Source: Methyloceanibacter superfactus (GTDB lineage: Bacteria > Pseudomonadota > Alphaproteobacteria > Rhizobiales > Methyloligellaceae). Taken from it: a DNA stretch of 64,000 bases. The first letter of the stretch is position 1; each line of letters starts with the position of its first letter. Where the stretch lies: positions 62,001 through 126,000 of the forward strand of contig NZ_LPWF01000025.1 of NCBI RefSeq assembly GCF_001723305.1, given 5' to 3'. The position numbers and the translations under genes are program-made. The notes under the pieces were generated by a model that saw only the letters and a list, made by a program, of their open reading frames with translations, did not search any database and was not told where the DNA came from. Below are positions 58,887 to 64,000 of the stretch, piece by piece.

Positions 58887-60029
58887 TCAGAGGAGAGGCT
58901 GGGTCTTGATCGCGTCCGAGCCTTTGGGCAGCGTGATGAGCAGCCCGTCGCGGCCGAGGATGGTGTCGCCTTTCCCGCGCTGCGCCTTCACCCCGCGTAA
59001 GAACATGCGCCGCATCAGCGCGTTCCTAAGCGGCGGCACCATATGGGTGAACACAAGCAGCTTCACGCCCGCCTCGCCGGCGATGGCCGCCGCGTCGGTG
59101 GGGGCGGTGTGGTAGTCCATGATCTTCCGCGCGATCTTCGCCTGGTCCGCCCGGCCGTTCTGTTCGAGCGCCGTGGCCAGAATCTCGTCGAGATTGTGGT
59201 TGAGTCCTTCGTGGATCAGCACGTCGGCGCCCTTCGAAAAGCGCACCATATTCGGCACCTTCACCGTATCGCCGCTGATTACGGCGACCCGGCCGCCATA
59301 GGAGACGCGGTAGCCGTAGGCCGGCTCGACCGGATCGTGATTAACGAGGAACGCCTCGATGGTGAGCCCGCCGCGGTCGTAGACGGTGACCGCCTCGTCC
59401 GGCCCTGGCTTCGCGATGTCGTGGCCGATCAGCCGGCCGCCCTCGGGCGAAACGATGTCCGGGCCTTGGTGGAGGATGCGGAATGCGGCGTCGGCGTTGT
59501 AGGCGGCGGCGAAGCCGGCCGTCACGTCCTCGGTGCCGAAAGCGCCGAAGGGCTGGCCCGTGCCCGTCGTCCGCCAGGCCGCTGCGTCCGGCTTGGGCGG
59601 GCCGTAGACCTCGAGCGGAACTTTCCGGCCGCCCATCCAGGTCTGGTTCGCAAGCTCGCCGAGATCGCCGATATGGTCGGAATGAAGATGGGTGAGAAGC
59701 ACGGTGTCGATCTTGGCAGGCGGTACGCCCGTGGCGGCGATCTTCTCCCAGGAGCCGGGCCCGCTATCGATCACCACCACCTGACCGCCGGCGATCACCG
59801 CGACGCAGGCGCTCGCCCGCGTGAGATCCGGCATGGGCGAACCGGTGCCGCAGAGGAGAATATGAAGAGCGTCGTCCTCCATGAAGGGGAGGTGGTTCGC
59901 CTTGGCGATCCCGCGCGTCGTGGCGGTTTTGATCAGCCAGTCCTGCACCGAAGGCACGAACCACACGACGGCGAAGGCCATCGCGCCCAGCGCGATCAGC
60001 ACTCCCAGGATTTTGACGACCAGCCGCAT
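58887..60029 (-). CDS. Metallo-beta-lactamase-fold hydrolase
   Basis: The 380-residue protein has an N-terminal membrane helix (LVVKILGVLIALGAMAFAVV) and a beta-CASP-free MBL domain: LLCGTGSPMPD, LLTHLHSDHIGDLGELANQT (HxHxDH), VAVISGDTV and VFTHMVPPLRN. The arrangement resembles ribonuclease Z or arylsulfatase-like MBL enzymes and is anchored at the periplasmic side by inference. Substrate unknown. I chose the ATG at 60029 since it starts the anchor. Confidence 0.82.
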   Translation of the reverse strand: MRLVVKILGVLIALGAMAFAVVWFVPSVQDWLIKTATTRGIAKANHLPFMEDDALHILLCGTGSPMPDLTRASACVAVIAGGQVVVIDSGPGSWEKIAATGVPPAKIDTVLLTHLHSDHIGDLGELANQTWMGGRKVPLEVYGPPKPDAAAWRTTGTGQPFGAFGTEDVTAGFAAAYNADAAFRILHQGPDIVSPEGGRLIGHDIAKPGPDEAVTVYDRGGLTIEAFLVNHDPVEPAYGYRVSYGGRVAVISGDTVKVPNMVRFSKGADVLIHEGLNHNLDEILATALEQNGRADQAKIARKIMDYHTAPTDAAAIAGEAGVKLLVFTHMVPPLRNALMRRMFLRGVKAQRGKGDTILGRDGLLITLPKGSDAIKTQPLL

Positions 60030-60108
60030 GACGCGCCTCGAGGCTTTCGATATCGGTGCGCACCCTGCCACATTCCGATGCGCCGAACATCACAGTCCTG
60101 CGGCGGAC

Positions 60109-60138
60109 AAAAAAAGCCCTCCCGTTACGGGGAGGGCT
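60109..60138 (-). terminator. Rho-independent terminator
   Basis: The arms gccctccc and ggggagggc form a stem around GTTAC; on the minus strand seven T follow. It lies between the small gene at 60199 and the MBL gene, so the two are separately transcribed. Confidence 0.85.
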
Positions 60139-60198
60139 TGTCGCAAAGCCGATTGTGAGATCCGCGCTCAAGCGCCAGAGGCCGGTAGGCGCCAATCG

Positions 60199-60450
60199 CT
60201 AGTCCTGATTGCCGGACCCGTTGGAGCCAGAAGGGTGCTCGTCGAAGGTGCCGGGCGCGGTATCCGGCGGCGCGTAGCGCTTCACATAGGGCAAGGCGTA
60301 GCGGTCGTAATAATAGCCGCCTTCGCCTTCGCCGCGGTCGCGGTCGCCCGCCAGGGCGTGACCGAACGTGGCGAGCAGCGCGCCGGTGAGCAATGCCGCG
60401 GTGAGCGGAAAGGCGAAATACGCAGGCATGGTGCGTGCCCGGTGGGACAT
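60199..60450 (-). CDS. Small secreted hypothetical protein rich in Gly, Asp and Tyr
   Basis: The protein of 83 residues has a signal peptide (MPAYFAFPLTAALLTGALLA) and a mature part with DRDRGEGEGGYYYDRYALPY and a Gly/Ser/Asn-rich tail. I do not recognise a family. A start at 60450 was chosen; a ribosome-binding purine run (aaacaggaggc) precedes it. It is transcribed alone, ending at the terminator at 60109. Confidence 0.5.
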   Translation of the reverse strand: MSHRARTMPAYFAFPLTAALLTGALLATFGHALAGDRDRGEGEGGYYYDRYALPYVKRYAPPDTAPGTFDEHPSGSNGSGNQD

Positions 60451-60664
60451 TGTCGGCCTCCTGTTTGGTGCCATCCGGTGGCCCACATGCCCCGGATGCT
60501 TGCCCCGAGACATGCCATGGGCGGCTGAAAGAAATGGTCAGCGGCCGGGCGCCAATTTTCCGACAAATCGAGATACCGGATTCAAGACCGGCAAGAGGAC
60601 AGGGCAAGGCGTGAACCAAACCCCGTCGTCGCGGGTTGTCGATCGAACCCAAGGAGAACGCGAG

Positions 60665-60841
60665 ATGTCGTCGACGTCAGACAGAAAGAAGTCCGGCCCC
60701 GCCAAGGGTGCCGCGGGTGCCGTGCGCGAATGGCAGAAGGATGGGGACCGCGAGGACCAGGATTATTACCACGTGCCCGGCAGCGACAAGCGCGACCGCG
60801 AGGAGGTCGAATCCGCGACCCGCAAGCGCAAGAAGACCTAA
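60665..60841 (+). CDS. Small hydrophilic protein, 58 aa
   Basis: The protein reads MSSTSDRKKSGPAKGAAGAV and continues with charged residues to RKRKKT. The ATG has a good ribosome site (caaggagaac). It is likely unfolded and highly charged. No family recognised. It lies upstream of panD with about 100 bases between. Confidence 0.5.
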   Translation: MSSTSDRKKSGPAKGAAGAVREWQKDGDREDQDYYHVPGSDKRDREEVESATRKRKKT

Positions 60842-60943
60842 TGTTGCATTGCAACAAAGCGTTGCTTGCCTTATATCCCGGAAGACAACAACGCGTCCCG
60901 CGCGGGACCCTGGGACCTTAAGGGCAATCAAGTGTTCCTAACC

Positions 60944-61288
60944 ATGTTGAAGGCCAAATTGCACCGGGCCACGGTGACCGGCGCCGATATGCATTACGAG
61001 GGATCGATCGGCATCGACCGCGATCTTCTCGACGCCTCCGGCATCCTGCCCCACGAGCAGGTGGACGTGCTGAACATCAACACCGGCGCGCGGTTCACCA
61101 CTTACGCCATCGAGGCCAAGCGCGGCTCGGCCGATATTGCCGTCAACGGTGCCGCGGCCCGGCTCGTTCAGCCGGGCGATAAGGTCATCATCGTCGCCTA
61201 TTGCCAGATCCCCGCCGAGGAGGCGCGCAACTACCGGCCGACCGTGGTGGTGCTGGGCGAAGGCAACGAGGTCGTGGCGCTGCCGTAA
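60944..61288 (+). CDS. panD: Aspartate 1-decarboxylase PanD
   Basis: PanD makes beta-alanine for pantothenate and coenzyme A. The 114-residue precursor cuts itself between Gly20 and Ser21 in [10 protein letters not shown], giving the pyruvoyl group; [20 protein letters not shown] and [16 protein letters not shown] are typical. The protein is slightly shorter than the usual 126 residues at its N terminus. The ATG at 60944 matches the conserved start [11 protein letters not shown]. Confidence 0.93.
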   Translation: MLKAKLHRATVTGADMHYEGSIGIDRDLLDASGILPHEQVDVLNINTGARFTTYAIEAKRGSADIAVNGAAARLVQPGDKVIIVAYCQIPAEEARNYRPTVVVLGEGNEVVALP

Positions 61289-61307
61289 GCAGCAGACCGG
61301 CAATCCG

Positions 61308-63386
61308 TTACAATCCGAATGGATAGGTCTCGTCGGGCCCATGGGGATGGGCTTGTGGGCGCGCCGCCACGGCTTGCGTCTCCGTGAACCAGATCCACGC
61401 ATCGAACTGCCGCGACAGCTCCGCCTGGAAGTAGTGCGACAAGAGCTCCGTCTCCGGGCGGTAGATGACGCCGATGGCCCGCTCCAATAGCGGCTCGGCC
61501 AGCGCGGCGCGCACGCTGTCCTTTTGCCCGGCGCCTGTCTCGAGGAAGAAGGCGTCGATGCCGGCGTCCCGCGAGCGTCCTTCGTAGGAATCGTCGCGGG
61601 CGGTGCGCACGCGTTTGATCTCCATGGGCTCGTCCCAGTTGGAGGCGGCCGCGACCGTACCCCGGTCGGTGCCGAAGCCGATCAAGGCGGTATCGTCGCC
61701 GAAGCGGGCGCGCGCCAGCTGGCCGATATTGAACTCACCGCGCACCTGGCCCATCTCGGTGAACGCCGCATCGCCGATATGGGAGTTGTGTGCCCAGACC
61801 ACCGCTTTTGAGTCCGGGCCGCGATGCTCGAGCACACGCTCCAGCGTGTCGAACATGTGCTGGTCGCGCAAATTCCACGACTGCGCGCTGCCGTAATACA
61901 TGACGCGGTAATATTGCTCGGCCGCCGCCACGATGCGCGCGTTCTGTTCAGCATCGAAGAAGGCGTCGCCGTCCTTGGCGAGATAGCCGAGCCGGTTGTG
62001 CAGGAGATCGAGCAGCGCGTCGGTGACCGGCTTCTCGCACAGTGCGTAGCCGCTCGACAGCGCCATATGACCGTAGCGCGCGGGCTCGGCCCGCCACGGC
62101 GCGAGACACCCATAGCGTTGCCGCGCGATGCGGGCCGCTTCCGGATCGACCCGGTCGAGGTAGGTGAGCACCGCCTCGATGGAGGCGCCGAGACTGTAGA
62201 CGTCGAGGCCGTAGAAGCCGGCGCGTTTGTCGGGATCGGCGATGGTCTCGTTGACCGCCTTCAGCCTCTGAAGCAACGCGGCCACTTGGCCGTTGCGCCA
62301 CATCCAGGTGGGAAAGCGCGAGAAGGGCGCCTTCGGCACGCCGGGACGCGGCAGGCCGCGGACGAGGGCGTCATAGGTGGCGGCGTCGGGCCAATCGGCC
62401 TCCACCGCCACGATATTGAAGCCATGCTTTTTGACCAGCAACTCGGTGATGCGGGCGCGGGCGTCGTAGAATTCCGCCGTGCCATGGGTCGCCTCGCCGA
62501 GCAGCACCACGCGCCGGTCCGCGAAGCGCTCGGCCATGGCGGCGAGCTCGTCGAGATCGCCGAAGGGCTCGGCCGCGTCGGCGATCACATGGCTCAGTGT
62601 CGTGCGCGTCGTCTTGGCGCGCTGCGAGGGGATCAGCAGGCCGTTGGCGAAGCCGGACGTCTCCGCGTCGATGCTGGTCTCCGCCTTGGCCGTCTCCGGC
62701 GCCTCCCAGCCTTCCTCGCCGATCAGCGGCACGAAGGTGACCCCGCCGTGATCCTCCTGCTCGAAGCTGTCCTCGCCGATGCGCCGCACGAGCAGCAAGG
62801 TCTGATGCACGTCGCGGCCGACCGGGATGACGAGCCGCCCGCCGATCGCCAATTGGCGCTTCAGCGCTTCCGGCACTTTCGGGCCGCCGGCGGAGACGAT
62901 GATGGCGTCGAACGGCGCATGCTCGGGTAGCCCCTTGGTGCCGTCGGCGCAGATGATCTCGACATTGTCGTAGCCGAGGGTGCGCTCGCGGCCGCGGGCC
63001 TGATCCGCCAGCTCCTTGTGGCGCTCGATGGCGTAGACGCGGGAGGCGATGCGCCCCATCACGGCGGCGGCATAGCCCGAGCCGGCGCCCACCTCGAGCA
63101 CCGTGTCGCCGGGCTTGAGCTCGGCCAGCTCGACCATGCGGGCGACGATATAGGGCTGCGAGATCGTCTGGCCCGCTTCGATGGGCAGCGCGGAGTCCTC
63201 GTAGGCGAACTCGGTCAGCGGGCCCGACACGAACATCTCGCGCGGCACCTGGCCCATGGCAGTGAGCACGCGCGGATCGGCGATGCCGCGGGCTTCGAGA
63301 TGCCGCGCCACCATGAAAGCGCGGTCGCGGGCGAGGGCGTCGCGCCCGCCGGTCTGCGTCCCATTGAAGGCTGTCATGGCCCCCAA
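61308..63386 (-). CDS. Fusion of L-isoaspartate O-methyltransferase and erythromycin-esterase-like domain
   Basis: This 692-residue protein joins two enzymes. Residues about 15-225 form a protein-L-isoaspartate O-methyltransferase (GQTISQPYIVARMVELAELK, DTVLEVGAGSGYAAAVMGRI, IICADGTKGLPEHAPFDAII), which repairs damaged Asp/Asn in proteins. Residues about 255-670 form an erythromycin-esterase-like domain (VVLLGEATHGTAEFYDARAR, VAVEADWPDAATYDALVRG, WAHNSHIGDAAFTEMGQVRG) with the catalytic His and Glu. Both are complete and lie in one open frame. The role of the esterase part is not known; erythromycin hydrolysis is only one possibility. It converges on panD. Confidence 0.9.
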   Translation of the reverse strand: MGAMTAFNGTQTGGRDALARDRAFMVARHLEARGIADPRVLTAMGQVPREMFVSGPLTEFAYEDSALPIEAGQTISQPYIVARMVELAELKPGDTVLEVGAGSGYAAAVMGRIASRVYAIERHKELADQARGRERTLGYDNVEIICADGTKGLPEHAPFDAIIVSAGGPKVPEALKRQLAIGGRLVIPVGRDVHQTLLLVRRIGEDSFEQEDHGGVTFVPLIGEEGWEAPETAKAETSIDAETSGFANGLLIPSQRAKTTRTTLSHVIADAAEPFGDLDELAAMAERFADRRVVLLGEATHGTAEFYDARARITELLVKKHGFNIVAVEADWPDAATYDALVRGLPRPGVPKAPFSRFPTWMWRNGQVAALLQRLKAVNETIADPDKRAGFYGLDVYSLGASIEAVLTYLDRVDPEAARIARQRYGCLAPWRAEPARYGHMALSSGYALCEKPVTDALLDLLHNRLGYLAKDGDAFFDAEQNARIVAAAEQYYRVMYYGSAQSWNLRDQHMFDTLERVLEHRGPDSKAVVWAHNSHIGDAAFTEMGQVRGEFNIGQLARARFGDDTALIGFGTDRGTVAAASNWDEPMEIKRVRTARDDSYEGRSRDAGIDAFFLETGAGQKDSVRAALAEPLLERAIGVIYRPETELLSHYFQAELSRQFDAWIWFTETQAVAARPQAHPHGPDETYPFGL

Positions 63387-63494
63387 GCTATTCCGTGAAG
63401 GCGCTCCTCGCCTTGATTTGAATCAGGCGGCGGTCGGCGAAAAAACAGGGGCTTTCCCTGGGGTTGCCTTGGCGCGGCGACCGCACTGCCCGGA

Positions 63495-64000
63495 CTACCT
63501 CAATTCCCAAGTGACCCTGATCCGGGTCTGCACCGTGGCCGTGCGGCCTCGATGGGCGCGGCCTTGCCCATGGCCATGGGGGCCGCCTCCGGCGGCGTAG
63601 CGGGGCGTATAGCCGTCGTCCTCCTCGGCGATGGTCGAGCACGGCCCGAGCTCGACGCCCGCCGCTTCCGCATAGAGCTTGGCGTTGGCGATGGCCTCGC
63701 GCATGGCCTGCTTGCGCGCCTCGTCCTTCAGCGCTTCCGGCTCGCTCACGCCAAACGAGATGGAGCCGATCTGGTTGGCGCCGAGCGTCACCACCTTGTC
63801 GAGGATATCGCCGAGCTTGGCGGTGTCGCGCACGGTGATATGCACCGAGTTGGTCACCCGGTAGCCGGTGATGAAGGCGGGCTCGCCTTGCTTCCGCTGC
63901 TCGTAGATCGGCGACACGGAGAAGTTCGTCGTCTGGATGTCCTTGGGGTCGATGCCGGCGGCTTTCAGCCCGTCCACCACCTTGCTCATGGCTTCGGTGT
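63495..64000 (-). CDS. SIMPL-domain (DUF541) protein, C-terminal part
   Basis: The reading frame enters from beyond the right edge of the window (its start is outside) and ends at 63495. The visible part (IQTTNFSVSPIYEQRKQGEP, ITGYRVTNSVHITVRDTAKL, AEAAGVELGPCSTIAEEDDG) is a SIMPL domain of periplasmic or outer-membrane-associated proteins of unknown role. A His/Gly-rich insert (GGGPHGHGQGRAHRGR) lies near the end. The first part, with the signal peptide, is not visible. Confidence 0.82.
   Translation of the reverse strand, partial: TEAMSKVVDGLKAAGIDPKDIQTTNFSVSPIYEQRKQGEPAFITGYRVTNSVHITVRDTAKLGDILDKVVTLGANQIGSISFGVSEPEALKDEARKQAMREAIANAKLYAEAAGVELGPCSTIAEEDDGYTPRYAAGGGPHGHGQGRAHRGRTATVQTRIRVTWELR

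Overview
The window is high-GC DNA from an alphaproteobacterial methylotroph, most likely in the Hyphomicrobiales near Hyphomicrobium, Methyloceanibacter or Methyloligella. That placement is inferred from gene content: two lanthanide-type methanol dehydrogenases (XoxF), their partner proteins, an NAD-linked molybdenum/tungsten formate dehydrogenase, the greA-carB-carA and dnaG-rpoD neighbourhoods, and a CtrA-like site. No rRNA, tRNA or CRISPR array was seen.

Layout. 1-2,900: start of an acyl-CoA synthetase-like gene, a folate/biopterin-type transporter and small hypotheticals. 3,074-7,990: a Cu/Ag efflux operon (secreted His/Cys-rich protein, cusB, cusA). 8,402-21,832: the C1 block, with a sensor kinase and NarL-type regulator, tandem xoxF genes, a XoxJ-like binding protein fused to ankyrin repeats, a duplicated-fold secreted protein, cytochrome XoxG, an orphan PQQ-system binding protein and a beta-propeller protein. 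21,840-28,903 (minus strand): LysR regulator, fdsG-B-A-D and a lone molybdate permease gene modB. Methanol oxidised in the periplasm by XoxF passes electrons to XoxG, and formate is finally oxidised to CO2 with NADH production by Fds; the formaldehyde-to-formate steps are not in the window. 29,005-41,500: cytochrome c', glucokinase, class A beta-lactamase, greA, carB, yihY, carA, yqeY, a methanethiol methyltransferase gene and small secreted or membrane proteins. 41,682-46,821: dnaG, an L,D-transpeptidase and rpoD. 48,607-51,822: an AAA-ATPase/subtilisin pair of the IetAS type in clearly lower-GC DNA, the best candidate for a transferred defence locus. 51,823-52,680: a repeat-rich gap. 52,681-64,000: patatin, acyltransferase, M32 carboxypeptidase, nucleotide cyclase, metallo-beta-lactamase-fold protein, panD, a PIMT/erythromycin-esterase fusion and a SIMPL-domain protein.

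Data quality. About 25 single-base frameshifts interrupt otherwise intact genes, including essential ones (dnaG, carB, greA). Nearly all fit loss of one base from a short run of identical bases. I treat them as probable sequencing or assembly errors and annotate the genes as whole CDSs, stating where each break lies.
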